Shown: positions 1-9,522, counted from the first letter of the stretch. The stretch is 64,000 bases of DNA from Phycisphaerales bacterium (GCA_020852275.1 JADZBE010000027.1:81760-145759), one strand, 5' to 3'. Program-made: numbers and translations. Notes: generated from the sequence alone by a model not told the origin.

Positions 1-381
1 CGGGACGGTCGTGTCCTCGCTTCGACGCACAATTCGGTTCGCGCTTCGACCGATCCAACCGCCCACGCGGAGGTGAACGCCATCCGCGCCGCCTGTCGCT
101 GCCTGGAGCGCATCGAGCTGAGCGGGCACGTCATGTTCACAACCTGCGAGCCGTGCCCGATGTGCGCGGCCGCGATTCACTGGGCGAAGCTGGACGAGGT
201 CGCGTGGGGCGCGTCGATCGCGGACGCGGCGGCGGCGGGCTTTCGCGAGCTGTCCTTGCCCTGCGCGGAGCTGTATCGCGTGGGGGGAAGCAGCGTCCGC
301 GCGCATGGCGGGCTGGGCGCGGAGGAGTGCCGGGAGCTTTTCAAGGAATGGCTCCGCGGCGCGCGGCCCGAGCCGTATTGA
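1..381 (+). CDS. Nucleoside/guanine deaminase-like zinc enzyme, 5' truncated by the window edge
   Basis: The frame is open from base 1, so the N-terminus lies outside the window. The translated part holds both signatures of the cytidine/deoxycytidylate deaminase fold. DPTAHAEVNAIR supplies the zinc-binding His and catalytic Glu, and TCEPCPMC about 30 residues later supplies the two zinc-binding Cys. The DPTAHAE form and the D-rich segment after GAS are more like guanine deaminase or generic nucleoside deaminases than TadA, but the exact substrate cannot be assigned. The gene ends in TGA at 379-381. The uvrA gene downstream lies on the opposite strand, with an inverted repeat between the two genes. 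Confidence 0.85.
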   Translation, partial: RDGRVLASTHNSVRASTDPTAHAEVNAIRAACRCLERIELSGHVMFTTCEPCPMCAAAIHWAKLDEVAWGASIADAAAAGFRELSLPCAELYRVGGSSVRAHGGLGAEECRELFKEWLRGARPEPY

Positions 382-457
382 GGATCGCGCCGCGGGGACC
401 GCAGAGCGGAAGCGACTGAACGGCTCCCCGTTGAAAGTAAGCGGATCCGGACCGGAA

Positions 458-534
458 GGTGGCACGGTCTTCCGCAATACGGCCATGTTTCTCGGTCATC
501 TCACGGCCTGGCGAGTACGCCAGACCGTGCCACC
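458..534. repeat. Intergenic inverted repeat, GGTGGCACGGTCT family
   Basis: Two perfect 13-bp arms, GGTGGCACGGTCT at 458-470 and AGACCGTGCCACC at 522-534, flank a loop containing a smaller hairpin (CTGGCGAGTACGCCAG). It lies between two convergent genes and could act as a bidirectional stem-loop. Related sequence occurs at 54862-54900 and, more loosely, at 13994-14027, so this is a dispersed repeat family rather than a gene-specific terminator. There is no T tract. Confidence 0.7.
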
Positions 535-596
535 CAGTATCCCTGCAAGGTGCAACTGTTCAGACAGTCGCGGCGTTCACACGGTGCTGTCGAGGC

Positions 597-3473
597 TCAA
601 TGGACCCTCATCCTGTGAGCCAGGCGCGTTTTCAGATAGCGGCCGGTGTGGCTCGTCGCACACGCCGCGACCTGCTCCGGCGTGCCTTCCGCCACGATCT
701 CGCCGCCGCCATCGCCGCCTTCCGGGCCGAGGTCGATCACCCAGTCCGCGCTCTTGATGAGGTCGAGGTGGTGCTCGATGACCAGCACGGTGTTGCCCTT
801 CGAGAGCAGTTGCGAAAAAACGCCCAGCAGCGTGTGCACGTCCGCCGCGTGCAGCCCGCGCGTTGGCTCGTCGAGCACGTAAAGCGTGTGCTCGGTCGCG
901 GGTTTGCCCAGCTCCGCCGCGAGCTTCAGCCGCTGCGCCTCGCCGCCGGAGAGCGTGTCGCAAGCCTGACCCAGCGAAACGTACCCCATGCCCACGGCCT
1001 TGAGCGTGCCGAGCAGGCGGCGAATCCGCGTGAAGTTGGAAAAGAACGCCAGGCCCTCCTCGACGCGCATGTCCAGGACGTCGGCGATGCTGCGCCCGCG
1101 GTAGCGCACTTCGAGCGTCTCCCGGTTAAATCGCCGCCCGCCGCACGACTCGCAGGTAATGAACACGTCCGGCAGGAACTGCATCTCGATGCGCTTCGTC
1201 CCCTGCCCCGTGCAGGCTTCGCAGCGTCCGCCCTGGGTGTTGAAGCTGAAGCGGCCCGTGCCGTAGCCGCGGACTTTCGCTTCGCGCGTCTGCGAAAAAA
1301 GCTCTCGGATGTCGTCGAACACGCCGACGTAGGTGGCCGGGTTGCTGCGGGCGCTGCGCCCCAGCGGCGTCTGGTCGATGCGGATGACGGTGTCGATGAG
1401 TTCCGCTCCGAGCAGCTCGCCGAATGCGCCGGGGCGCGGGCCGGTTGCATCGAGCCTGCGTCGCAGCGCCTTGAGCAGCACATGATTGACCAGCGTGCTC
1501 TTGCCGCTGCCGGAGACGCCGGTCACGCAGACCAGACATCCGAGCGGAATCCGCGCCGTGATGCCTTTGAGGTTGTTGGCCCGCGCGCCGCGGATCGTCA
1601 ACATTCGCATCGGATCGACCGCGCGGCGCGAGGCGGGGACGGGGATGGCGAGGTCGCCGCTGAGGTAGCGCCCGGTGAGCGACTCCCGGTTGCCGCGGAT
1701 GACCTCGACCGGACCCGCGGCGACGAGGCGTCCGCCGTGCTCGCCGGGTCCGGGTCCGATGTCGATGACGTGGTCCGCTGCGGCGATCACGTCCTCGTCA
1801 TGCTCGACGACGATGACCGTGTTGTCCTGCCGACGGAGCTGGTCAAACGTCTTCACGAGCCTTGCCGTGTCGCGCGGGTGCAGCCCGACGGTTGGCTCGT
1901 CGAGGACGTAGCACACGCCGACCAGGCCCGATCCGATGTGCGTGGCAAGGCGGATGCGCTGCGCCTCGCCGCCGGAGAGCGTCTCGCTGGGACGGTCGAG
2001 GCTGAGATACTCCACACCCACTTCGACGAGAAACCGCAGGCGGTGGCGGATTTCGCGGAGCAGCGGATCGGCCACCGCACTCCACTCGCCTTCGATGCGC
2101 ACGCCCTCGAAGCACTTCAACGCTTCCACCAGGGTGAGGCTGCAGACGTCGGCGATGTTGCGCCCCGAGACAAGGACGGAGAGGGCGGGCAGCCCCAGCC
2201 GCCTGCCGAGGCACGCCAGACAGGTGCGCTCGCTGCGGTAGACGTTAAGTTTCTGCCGCGCGGCCGGGGATTCAGCGGAATCCCACTGGCGTTTCAGGCT
2301 GGGCAGCACGCCTTCAAACGTGGTGTCGAGCCGGCGCGCATCGGCATCGGTGGTTCCTTCGAGGATGATGCGGCGGGCATCTTCGCGGAGGTTGCGGAAG
2401 GGCGCTTCCGGCTCGACGTGCAGCCGCGAGCACAGATCGGCGAGAAGCCGCTCGACTTCGCCCCGCTTGCTCCGCGCGCCTCGTCGCCACGGGGCGATCG
2501 CGCCCTTCGCCAGCGAGACGTCCGCGTCCGGCACGACCAGCTCCGCATCAAACTCGAACACCGTCCCCAGCCCCGTGCAGGTCGAGCACGCGCCGTGCGG
2601 CGAGTTGAAGCTGAACATCCTTGGAGAGAGGTCGTCGAGGGCGACGCCGTCGTGCAGCGGACAGGCGTAGCGCGTGCTGAACCACTCCTCTTCCGAGGAA
2701 CCTGAATCCCGCTCGAACACGACGAGCACGCGCCCGCCCGCCAGCCGCGAGGCCGACTCGATGCTCTCCGCCAAGCGCGGACCCGCATCGTCGCGCAGCG
2801 CGAGCCGGTCCACGACGACGTCGACAGAGTGTGTACGGTCAGGGTCGAGGGGAGGAAGCTCTTCAATCAAGGAGATCGAGCCGTCCACGCGCACGCGCAC
2901 GAAGCCCTGCTTCAACACGGCTGCAAGCCGGTCCGCCGGATCGCCGGGCTGATCGCGCAGGATCGGCGCGAGGATCAGCACGCGCCCGCCGGCCGCCTTC
3001 GCACGCGTGGCATCGACGACGCCGGCGACGGACCAACGCCGGATGGGGCGCCGGCAAATCCAGCAATGCGGCGATCCCACGCGGGCGTAGAGGACGCGCA
3101 GGAAATCGTGAATCTCCGTGACGGTGGCCACGGTGGACCGCGGGCCGCTGGCGACGAGCCGCTGTTCGACCGCCAGCGTCGGCGGCAGCCCGTCGATGCG
3201 GTCCACGTCGGGCTTGTGCAGTTGCTCGAGGAACTGGCGCGAGTGCGTGGATAGCGCCTCGACGTAGCGGCGCTGACCCTCGGCGTAGATCGTGTCGAAC
3301 GCCAGCGTGCTCTTGCCCGAGCCGGAGACGCCGGTGATGACCGTCAGCCGCCCACGGGGGATGTCCACGGAGATGTCGGCGAGGTTGTGCTCGCGCGCGC
3401 CGACGACCCGGATGACGGGGGGCGGCGCGGCTGGAGTTGCGCCCGGCGCGGTTGTCGATTGAGTTGAATTCAC
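597..3473 (-). CDS. uvrA: UvrABC excision nuclease subunit A
   Basis: This is the damage-recognition ATPase of nucleotide excision repair; it dimerises, binds distorted DNA and loads UvrB. Two ABC modules are visible. A Walker A, GVSGSGKS, lies near residues 48-55 and another near 650. Two LSGGEAQR signatures are each followed by a Walker B of the form YVLDEPT. Cysteine pairs of the two zinc modules are present (CWIC and CSTC in the first half, CEAC and CESC near residue 750-770). A GTG start at 3473 gives 958 aa, the usual UvrA length. The frame stays open to 3872, but it would then overlap the divergent gene and carry an atypical leader. An ATG at 3644 with AAGG upstream is the alternative. 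Confidence 0.96.
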   Translation of the reverse strand: MNSTQSTTAPGATPAAPPPVIRVVGAREHNLADISVDIPRGRLTVITGVSGSGKSTLAFDTIYAEGQRRYVEALSTHSRQFLEQLHKPDVDRIDGLPPTLAVEQRLVASGPRSTVATVTEIHDFLRVLYARVGSPHCWICRRPIRRWSVAGVVDATRAKAAGGRVLILAPILRDQPGDPADRLAAVLKQGFVRVRVDGSISLIEELPPLDPDRTHSVDVVVDRLALRDDAGPRLAESIESASRLAGGRVLVVFERDSGSSEEEWFSTRYACPLHDGVALDDLSPRMFSFNSPHGACSTCTGLGTVFEFDAELVVPDADVSLAKGAIAPWRRGARSKRGEVERLLADLCSRLHVEPEAPFRNLREDARRIILEGTTDADARRLDTTFEGVLPSLKRQWDSAESPAARQKLNVYRSERTCLACLGRRLGLPALSVLVSGRNIADVCSLTLVEALKCFEGVRIEGEWSAVADPLLREIRHRLRFLVEVGVEYLSLDRPSETLSGGEAQRIRLATHIGSGLVGVCYVLDEPTVGLHPRDTARLVKTFDQLRRQDNTVIVVEHDEDVIAAADHVIDIGPGPGEHGGRLVAAGPVEVIRGNRESLTGRYLSGDLAIPVPASRRAVDPMRMLTIRGARANNLKGITARIPLGCLVCVTGVSGSGKSTLVNHVLLKALRRRLDATGPRPGAFGELLGAELIDTVIRIDQTPLGRSARSNPATYVGVFDDIRELFSQTREAKVRGYGTGRFSFNTQGGRCEACTGQGTKRIEMQFLPDVFITCESCGGRRFNRETLEVRYRGRSIADVLDMRVEEGLAFFSNFTRIRRLLGTLKAVGMGYVSLGQACDTLSGGEAQRLKLAAELGKPATEHTLYVLDEPTRGLHAADVHTLLGVFSQLLSKGNTVLVIEHHLDLIKSADWVIDLGPEGGDGGGEIVAEGTPEQVAACATSHTGRYLKTRLAHRMRVH

Positions 3474-3691
3474 GTGAGAACGCGCATCGTGTCCCGCCGC
3501 GCCCGAGGCGGCAAGCGCCTGCCCGCCGGACGCGAGGTTGGATGGACTTATCAGGTCGAACGGTTGTAGAGGATTGGGCGATTTCGTATCATGCGCCTGT
3601 GCGATGAGATTGCAGCGTCCAGGCTCGATCACGGTTCCGCGCATCCTTGTTCGTCCTTGGCCGAGCCTGCGCTTGCGGGGAGACTTACGCG

Positions 3692-4876
3692 ATGAACACG
3701 AGCTGCCACCCGGCGTCTGCTCGATCCAGCCGGCTCCGCCTCCTCCCGGCCTTCGTGCTGCTTGCGTCCTCGATCCCTGCCGGCGCGGCGCTTGCGCAGT
3801 GGGAGACCGTCCTGTACGACACGCTGCGCATCGGCAGCTACTGTGAGGAGACCACCGCCAACGGCGACGCATGGAGTGGTGCGGGGATCTTCGGCTTCGT
3901 CTACGACGTCCAACTGGCCGACGATTTCAGCAGCACGCGACCGGGATACCTCGCCGAGGTCACCGCGGACTACGAGGCGTTCCTGCTCGATGCCCCGCGC
4001 GACGGCGCGTATGTGGCGCTGTTCGCTGACAGCGGCGGTCGGCCCGCGGAGGTTCCGTTCGCTGAAGCGTTGACGACGAATATTTTGGACGACGCGCACG
4101 ACTTTGACTGCGATTACGGGCTTAATTGGCATCGCCTCACGGCCCGCTTTGAGTTCGATGGTCCAGTTAGACTGCCCCTGACGCCGGGTCCCTGCTGGAT
4201 CGTGCTTCAGCCCGTGGACCTCAGCGAAGACGGCGACTGGTACTACGTGTTGCGCTCCGAGCTTCAGCAGTGGCATCACGGAGAAGTGACGTGCTACCGG
4301 GACGGGGCGCGCGGCGAAGGCGGATACGGCGTGACCACGTGGACTCCCTTTGAGGGCCAGTATGGCATGGCGCCCGGCGACGTGTCGATGCGCGTGGTGG
4401 TGGCGTCCGAGGCCCGATGGTGGAAACCGGAGTCCGCGGAGACGGAGTACGGCGGTTACGTAAGCGGCCAGGCGCGCTGGTTGCGGAAGTACGATGGCCG
4501 GAGCTGGATTCAAGATTCACGGGTCAGCGAGCAAGGCGACGGCCAAATCTCCAGTTTGACGGTCGATACGCACGTCAATGAGCGCAACTGGCCGGCCGGG
4601 GGCGTCGCGATTCGTCAGACCACCACAACTTCGCTGACGACGTTCACCATCAGCGTTCTGCGGAACGACGGCGTGTGGATCCGCCTCGCCGATGATTTCA
4701 AACCGGAATACGACGAGGATTTGTTTCGACTTGATTTGCCGGCTCCGGCGGGCGACTTCATCGATCGTTCCGCCGCCGGCCGGATGCGGCTGCGGCTGAC
4801 ATGCCGGACTGCCAGAGCCGATCGCCCGTTTCGACATTCCGTGGATTCCGTCCAGTGGAATCTGGCGCGGGAGTGA
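3692..4876 (+). CDS. Secreted protein of unknown function
   Basis: 394 aa. The ATG at 3692 is preceded by GGGGAG and gives a textbook signal peptide: a basic N-region (SSRLRL), a hydrophobic core (LLPAFVLLASSIPAGA) and a likely cleavage after ALA. The mature part is acidic and rich in Trp, Tyr and beta-prone segments, with no motif I recognise. Its regular WETVLYDT-like start resembles large secreted planctomycete proteins of unknown role. It is divergent from uvrA and convergent with the xer operon. I cannot assign a function; an extracellular or periplasmic location is the only supported statement. Confidence 0.75.
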   Translation: MNTSCHPASARSSRLRLLPAFVLLASSIPAGAALAQWETVLYDTLRIGSYCEETTANGDAWSGAGIFGFVYDVQLADDFSSTRPGYLAEVTADYEAFLLDAPRDGAYVALFADSGGRPAEVPFAEALTTNILDDAHDFDCDYGLNWHRLTARFEFDGPVRLPLTPGPCWIVLQPVDLSEDGDWYYVLRSELQQWHHGEVTCYRDGARGEGGYGVTTWTPFEGQYGMAPGDVSMRVVVASEARWWKPESAETEYGGYVSGQARWLRKYDGRSWIQDSRVSEQGDGQISSLTVDTHVNERNWPAGGVAIRQTTTTSLTTFTISVLRNDGVWIRLADDFKPEYDEDLFRLDLPAPAGDFIDRSAAGRMRLRLTCRTARADRPFRHSVDSVQWNLARE

Positions 4877-4929
4877 TGGACTCCGTGCGCCATGGGACCG
4901 AGACGACGCCTGCCTCTCCATGAACAAAA

Positions 4930-4950
4930 AGCCGACGCGATGCGTCGGCT
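4930..4950 (-). terminator. Rho-independent terminator of the xer operon
   Basis: Arms AGCCGACGC (4930-4938) and GCGTCGGCT (4942-4950) form a 9-bp GC-rich stem with a 3-nt loop. Read on the minus strand it is followed directly by TTTTTG. It begins about 40 nt after the recombinase stop codon at 4990. Confidence 0.88.
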
Positions 4951-4989
4951 GATGTGGGATTCATCTGAAAGTGATGGGAGGCGCGGCTC

Positions 4990-6003
4990 TTACGACCGCG
5001 GATGCGCCTCGTCGTAGGCGGTCTTGAGCCGCTGCGCGGTCAGGTGCGTGTAGATCTGCGTCGTGGACAGCGAGCGGTGGCCCAGCATTTCCTGGACGCT
5101 GCGCAGGTCCGCGCCGTTTTCCAGCATGTGCGTGGCGAAGCTGTGCCGCAGCGTGTGCGGGCTGATGGCCGGGTCCAGACCGCATTCGAGCAGGTACTTG
5201 TCCAGCTTACGGCGGACGCTGCGCGTGCTGAGGCGCTGACCGTGCTTGTTGACGAAGAGCGCCTCGGCGTTGAAGGTGGCGCTGCGCGGGTCCGCGTCGC
5301 GCATCCCGATGTACTTCTTCAGCGCGTGCAGCGCCGTCTGCCCGATGGGAGAGACGCGCTGCTTCTTGCCCTTGCCGCGGACGCGGACGGCCTGTCCGGT
5401 GAAGTCCACGTCGTTGCGGTTGAGGTCCACCAGCTCGCTGACGCGCAGCCCGGTGGAGTAGACGACTTCGAGCATGGCCCGGTCGCGCGCGCCCAGCAGC
5501 GAGCCGTCGTCGGGGGTGGACAGCAGCGTGTTGATCTCGTCCACCGTGAGGCACTTGGGCAGGCGCTTGTCCTGCTTGGGCGTGCGGATGGTGGCGAGCG
5601 GGTGCTTGTCGATGTAGCCGCGGCGCAGGCAGAACTTGTAGAAGCTGCGCAGCGTGGCGAGCTTGCGCGCCGTCGTGGATTTCGAGTAGCTCTGCGTGCC
5701 GAGGAAGGCGAGGAACTCCTTGACGCGCTCGGTGTCCACGCCGAGCAGTCGGCCCTCGGCGGTTTCCACGAGCACGGCCGTGGCGGCGGGCAGCGGCGCG
5801 GGCGCGTGTCCCGTGCCGTTCTCCGACGGCGCGCCGGTGGGGCGCGAGAAGTTCTGGCGTCCGGCGGCGGCTTCGAGGTCGCCGTGGACGTAGGCGCAGA
5901 ACTGGAACAGGTCGGCGGCATAGCACTTGGCGGTGTGCGGAGAGAAGTGCCGCTCGAACTTGAGGTACTTGAGGAACTCGTCAATCAAGGCGATGTCTTT
6001 CAT
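4990..6003 (-). CDS. Tyrosine recombinase of the XerC/XerD type
   Basis: Site-specific recombinase that probably resolves chromosome dimers. The N-terminal SAM-like core-binding domain (FLKYLKFERHFSPHT) is followed by the catalytic domain, with Arg in TGLRVSEL, Lys in VRGKGKKQR, HTLRHSF (His and Arg), the GHRSLSTTQ His region and the Tyr nucleophile in IYTHLT. The ATG at 6003 gives 337 aa, against about 300 in classical XerC/D. The excess is a roughly 40-residue Pro/Ala/Gly-rich insertion (around residues 50-90) inside the N-terminal domain. It is the last gene of a minus-strand run that ends at the terminator 40 nt downstream. XerC versus XerD cannot be settled by eye. Confidence 0.92.
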   Translation of the reverse strand: MKDIALIDEFLKYLKFERHFSPHTAKCYAADLFQFCAYVHGDLEAAAGRQNFSRPTGAPSENGTGHAPAPLPAATAVLVETAEGRLLGVDTERVKEFLAFLGTQSYSKSTTARKLATLRSFYKFCLRRGYIDKHPLATIRTPKQDKRLPKCLTVDEINTLLSTPDDGSLLGARDRAMLEVVYSTGLRVSELVDLNRNDVDFTGQAVRVRGKGKKQRVSPIGQTALHALKKYIGMRDADPRSATFNAEALFVNKHGQRLSTRSVRRKLDKYLLECGLDPAISPHTLRHSFATHMLENGADLRSVQEMLGHRSLSTTQIYTHLTAQRLKTAYDEAHPRS

Positions 6004-6092
6004 TTGTCTGGCACACACTCGGCGAAAGGCACCTTGACTCGCCCGGTCCGGGTCAATGGACCGAGGGGCATCGTACACGCCCGTCCAAACCT

Positions 6093-6299
6093 CTATTGGA
6101 CGACTTGATCGAGCTCCGTCTCCAAACGTCGACCCATCTGATACGAAAGCACCGCGGCGTCGAACCAGTCGAACTCCGTGTCCGGCGACCCCGCGATGCG
6201 GGCAAATGCGTCAATGACGTCGGCTTCGCGACCGGCCGGGTAGCGGAAGATGAAGCGCTGCGAGCCCTTCACCAATGATAGTTGCCGGATCACGCTCAT
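6093..6299 (-). CDS. Small conserved-looking protein of unknown function (68 aa)
   Basis: It starts at ATG 6299 with GGAAGG about 10 nt upstream, 18 nt after the stop of the upstream lipoprotein gene and 90 nt before the recombinase, so it sits in a co-directional operon. The protein is amphipathic, with an aromatic and acidic centre (FDWFDAAVLSYQMG). No signal peptide or membrane segment is visible. I do not recognise the family. The ribosome site and operon position argue that it is real. Confidence 0.65.
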   Translation of the reverse strand: MSVIRQLSLVKGSQRFIFRYPAGREADVIDAFARIAGSPDTEFDWFDAAVLSYQMGRRLETELDQVVQ

Positions 6300-6317
6300 G
6301 CCAGACGCCTTCCGAAG

Positions 6318-7115
6318 TCAGCGGGCGGCCAGAGCCTTCTGCTCCGGCTTTCCCCGCGGCTCATTCCCTTGAGCCTTTGCGGTCACGGCTCCGTCCGTTC
6401 CGCCCGCGAGCAACAGTCGAATCGTCGCGTTGCAGCAGTATTGCATGAACCGACGCTGACTGATCACGTACCATCGATACCCATACGGGTTGTCCCCCGC
6501 GTTGCGCTCCGCGGCGTACCCTTTGAGATCCCGGATCAGGTCCTCATGGGACGCATCGAACACGCGCGACGCCTGGGCGAGCACGCCGTCTTCAACTCGC
6601 CGCGGCGTTTCCGTCGCGGTTGCGCTCTGCGACAGCTTCACCGGATCCACCCGGCTTCCGCCGTCCGGGCGATGCCCGAACAACTGCGCCGCCACGCCGA
6701 TTTTCGGCGGGTCGTAGGCGTTGTACGTCGTCACCGCGAACACCAGCATCGCGTCCGCTCCCAGCAGGTCCGCGATCTGAAGCGCGTGTGCGGCGCTTTC
6801 CACCTGGTCCCACCCGTGCTCACGCATCACGTCCAGCACGCGGCTGACGGGCACCACGTTGATCCCGTCCACGTATCCCAGCTCGTTGGCCATCTCGTCC
6901 GCGAAGTGCTCCGGATCGAAATCCGTCGAGCCGCTTTCGTTGATGGCCGGCGCCACGGCGATCGTGATCGACCCGAGCCGCTGATTTCCGATCAGCCCCG
7001 GACCCACGTGGCGCTGCGCACAGCCCGCCTGGCTGAGGCTCAACAGGACCGTCGGCAGAATCCACCGGCGGACCGTTCGAGCGAATCGTCCATGATTCTC
7101 CAACTTCATCGTCAT
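6318..7115 (-). CDS. CsgG/LpoB-like lipoprotein
   Basis: 265 aa. A basic N-terminus, a hydrophobic stretch and the lipobox SQAGC near residue 31 mark a lipoprotein. The core begins with a strand, GSITIAVAPAIN, and continues with a LGADAMLVFAVTTYNAYDPPKIG segment. This is the layout of the Rossmann-like CsgG/LpoB/GNA1162 group that mostly localises to the outer membrane. The frame is open much further upstream, but the ATG at 7115 overlaps the TolB-like stop as ATGA, which indicates translational coupling. A role in envelope assembly is inferred from the fold and the pairing with a TolB-like partner; the specific function is unknown. Confidence 0.72.
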   Translation of the reverse strand: MTMKLENHGRFARTVRRWILPTVLLSLSQAGCAQRHVGPGLIGNQRLGSITIAVAPAINESGSTDFDPEHFADEMANELGYVDGINVVPVSRVLDVMREHGWDQVESAAHALQIADLLGADAMLVFAVTTYNAYDPPKIGVAAQLFGHRPDGGSRVDPVKLSQSATATETPRRVEDGVLAQASRVFDASHEDLIRDLKGYAAERNAGDNPYGYRWYVISQRRFMQYCCNATIRLLLAGGTDGAVTAKAQGNEPRGKPEQKALAAR

Positions 7116-8317
7116 TCCCCATGCGCGCCTGAAGATGACGGCGCGCTGCCGTGATGCGGAGTTTCGATAACTTCGCCTTTCTCCGCGTGATCTTCTTCCC
7201 CGAAGGCCGTCAGCCGCGCCGAATCGCCCGTCGGCGACTCCGTCAGCGGCAGCGACCACACGTTCGGCGTGCCCGCGCGATCGGATATGAAGTACAACCG
7301 GCCATCGCTGCCGAAGACCGGCGACTGGTTCGTCCCGCGTCCGTCGCTCATCTGCCGCCGTCCGCGACCGTCGAGTTGGACCACCCAGATGTCGCTGACG
7401 GCGGAAGTTGCGGGTTGGCCTTCGACGCCGTCCAGCGCGATCACGCCCTCGACCGCGGCGGCGCCGACGCTGGTGAAGGCGATGGCGGTTCCGTCGGCGC
7501 TCCAGGTCGGGGCAATCATGGCGAACTTCGACGAGGCCGCGATTTCCGTGGGATAGCGCGGCTCGCCTTCCACAAGCGTCAGGGTCCAGATCGAGAACCA
7601 GCGGCTGCCGCGCTCGCGCGCCCGCTGGAACAAAATCGTGTCGCCTGCCGGCGACCATTCCGGGAACAGCCCGTGCCCGATGAACTGCCGCGCTCCACCG
7701 GCGACCGCTCCCGCGATCCACAATTCCCACTGACCCCCGCCGGGCGGCAGCGTCGAATACACCAGGCGCTGACCGTCCGGAGACCAGCTCGGGTGCACGT
7801 CGTCGCCGGGACCGCTCGTCATCTGGACGGCTTGCGTGCCGTCGATGTTGATGACCCAGATGTCCCAGTCGCCCGCGCGGTCACTGGCGAAGGCGATCCG
7901 CTTGCCGTCGGGGCTGAGCGCGGGCTGCACGTCGGAGGCCGCGTCGCTCGTAAGCTGCGTGACGGCCACGCCGTCGGTGGCTTGAAGATACAGATCAGGA
8001 TGAAGGCTGTGGCGCGTGGAGGCGTAGAGGATGAATCGACCGGTGGGGTCGATGTCGGGATCGGAGTCCGCGCCTTCTGCGGTAAACGTGTGTTGACGCA
8101 AGGCGATGCTCGGCACGCTGCGGTAGTCGTCAAGGGCATGACCTGGCAGGTCCCCGAACAGGCTGATCGGCTCGGCGTCGGTGGATGCCAGCCTCGCCGG
8201 TGCGGGCTGCGACTCGACGGCTGGGCCGGAGGGCGCCGTCATGATGCAGGCCGGCGCTGCGATGAAAGCTGTCGTGACGATCATGAAAGCAGCGAGCCGC
8301 AGGTGATGATGTCGCAT
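7112..8317 (-). CDS. TolB-like WD40/PD40 beta-propeller lipoprotein
   Basis: 401 aa from the ATG at 8317; the frame extends to 8500, but that extension is low-complexity and lacks a signal peptide. The chosen start gives the hydrophobic segment LRLAAFMIVTTAFIAAPAC, ending in a lipobox Cys. At least four PD40-type repeats are readable, e.g. DVQPALSPDGKRIAFASDRAG, DVHPSWSPDGQRLVYS and FPEWSPAGDTILFQR. They form a beta-propeller like TolB of the Tol-Pal system. No tolQRA or pal lies nearby, so this may be a stand-alone TolB-like sensor rather than the Tol protein. It is the first gene of the operon that ends with xer. Confidence 0.8.
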   Translation of the reverse strand: MRHHHLRLAAFMIVTTAFIAAPACIMTAPSGPAVESQPAPARLASTDAEPISLFGDLPGHALDDYRSVPSIALRQHTFTAEGADSDPDIDPTGRFILYASTRHSLHPDLYLQATDGVAVTQLTSDAASDVQPALSPDGKRIAFASDRAGDWDIWVINIDGTQAVQMTSGPGDDVHPSWSPDGQRLVYSTLPPGGGQWELWIAGAVAGGARQFIGHGLFPEWSPAGDTILFQRARERGSRWFSIWTLTLVEGEPRYPTEIAASSKFAMIAPTWSADGTAIAFTSVGAAAVEGVIALDGVEGQPATSAVSDIWVVQLDGRGRRQMSDGRGTNQSPVFGSDGRLYFISDRAGTPNVWSLPLTESPTGDSARLTAFGEEDHAEKGEVIETPHHGSAPSSSGAHGE

Positions 8318-8574
8318 GGATGCTGTTCCCGAGGATGGCGAATCCCCCGCCGGGGCGACCGCGGCACGCGGCGGAGACGACGCGGGCGTCGCCCCTGGCA
8401 GCGCGGACACGGTCGAACCGGCGTTCATCCGCTCATCGGCCCCGGCGCGGAGCCGATGAAGCCCCGCCCGATTGCTCGGGTGTCCGATAACCTTCGGCAT
8501 ATCGACCGATATCCGAACGCGGCTTCAGGGGAAAAGCCGTTGGGAGAGGCCGGATTTGGTTGGGGCCGCTATCG

Positions 8575-8766
8575 GGTGGGGCAGCTCTCAGGTGGGGCAG
8601 CTCTCAGGTGGGGCAGCTCTCAGGTGGGGCAGCTCTCCGAGCTGCCACCGGTCCGCCGGCTCTCCGAGCCGGCGCGCCTCGGACCCCCGCCCGCGCGGGG
8701 GTGACGCCACTGCTGGCACAGCAGTGGCACACGTTGCCTCGGACCCCCGCCTGCGCGGAGGTGACG
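8575..8766. repeat. Composite repeat block: four tandem 16-mers plus palindromic REP-like units
   Basis: Bases 8575-8638 are four head-to-tail copies of GGTGGGGCAGCTCTCM. They run into the longer dispersed unit, in which CAGCTCTCCGAGCTG and GCCGGCTCTCCGAGCCGGC are hairpins. Two copies of GGACCCCCGCC-GCGCGG-GGTGAC follow (about 8681-8705 and 8741-8765), separated by the palindrome GCCACTGCTGGCACAGCAGTGGC. It separates the TolB operon from ptsN and contains no gene. Confidence 0.85.
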
Positions 8767-8817
8767 ATACGACTCCCCTGTTCCTCTCTGACAGGGAAGG
8801 GGGGTCATGCGTTGCCT

Positions 8818-9282
8818 TCAGCCGGTAGTATTCTCGCCGCTGCGAAAGACGTCGAGCATTGATTGCGCGTCCGGGGCCTGGCGGATGGACAGCCTGAAAT
8901 CGTCCTTGAGCCACATGCGGCTGATGCGCGCCAGCGTCTGAACGTGCGCTGCGGTTTCGTTGGGGGGGCTAACCAGGAGGATGACCAGTTCGCACGGGCG
9001 ACCGTCCACGCTGCGAAAGTCCACCGGTGCCGGCGGTCTTCCGATCGCCACGCACAGCCGCGCCGGTCCGTCGCACTTGGCGTGCGGAACGGCCAGCCCA
9101 TAGCCGATGCCGGTGGATCGCATTTCCTCACGCGCAAGAACGGCCCGCGCGACGGAGTCCGCCTCCGGGATCGACCCGGCGGCAGCCAGGCTCTCGACCA
9201 GCTCGCGAATGATCGCAAATCGCTCCGCCGCCACGGTGGGCACGAGCACGCAGCGCGAATCAATGGCCTGGCTGAGCAGCAT
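8818..9282 (-). CDS. PTS EIIA (PtsN/fructose-type) domain protein
   Basis: 154 aa single-domain EIIA. The phosphorylatable His lies in GIGYGLAVPHAK near residue 67, the canonical EIIA-Ntr/fructose site. It is followed by a PVDF-x-SVDG strand and an LVSPPNETAAHVQ-like segment typical of the family. The ATG at 9282 precedes the first conserved helix; the long upstream frame runs through a dispersed repeat and is not believable coding sequence. No EI, HPr or sugar-permease gene is nearby, which fits a regulatory (nitrogen-PTS-like) role over sugar transport. Ribosome-binding sequence at the start is weak, so the start is the least certain part. Confidence 0.85.
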   Translation of the reverse strand: MLLSQAIDSRCVLVPTVAAERFAIIRELVESLAAAGSIPEADSVARAVLAREEMRSTGIGYGLAVPHAKCDGPARLCVAIGRPPAPVDFRSVDGRPCELVILLVSPPNETAAHVQTLARISRMWLKDDFRLSIRQAPDAQSMLDVFRSGENTTG

Positions 9283-9390
9283 GATGATGTTTGTAGCATC
9301 CGTCCATGCGATGGTCCAGAGAATCGAGACGGCGGCGCGAATGATTGCGCCGGTTTTCGCGCTGACAGACGGTAGCGATGTGCCAAACTC

Positions 9391-9522
9391 GTCATTCCCG
9401 CGCAAGCGGGAATCCAGCGGTGTGCCGGCACGCCTTGGATCGCCGCCTGCGCGCGAGGGGCGCCACTGCTGGCACACCAGTGGCACACGCTGCCCTGGAC
9501 CCCCGCCTGCGCGCGGGTGACA
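9391..9522. repeat. REP-like composite repeat (ATTCCC-N8-GGGAAT plus CCCCCGCCTGCGC unit)
   Basis: The palindrome ATTCCCGCGCAAGCGGGAAT lies at 9394-9413 and is followed by ATCCAGCGGTG. A CACTGCTGGCACACCAGTGG palindrome and GGACCCCCGCCTGCGCGCGGGTGAC come next. The same architecture recurs at 31238, 36678 and, partly, 37914 and 62272. It lies between the divergent ptsN-like and peptidase genes. Confidence 0.85.

Noticed and set aside
459..2705. 748-aa open frame on the plus strand
   Set aside because: Antisense shadow of uvrA, whose domains and motifs are complete on the other strand; high GC keeps the frame open.
8575..8638. Possible CRISPR or iteron origin
   Set aside because: Uninterrupted 16-mers with no spacers and no replication initiator gene nearby; they are a fragment of a dispersed repeat.
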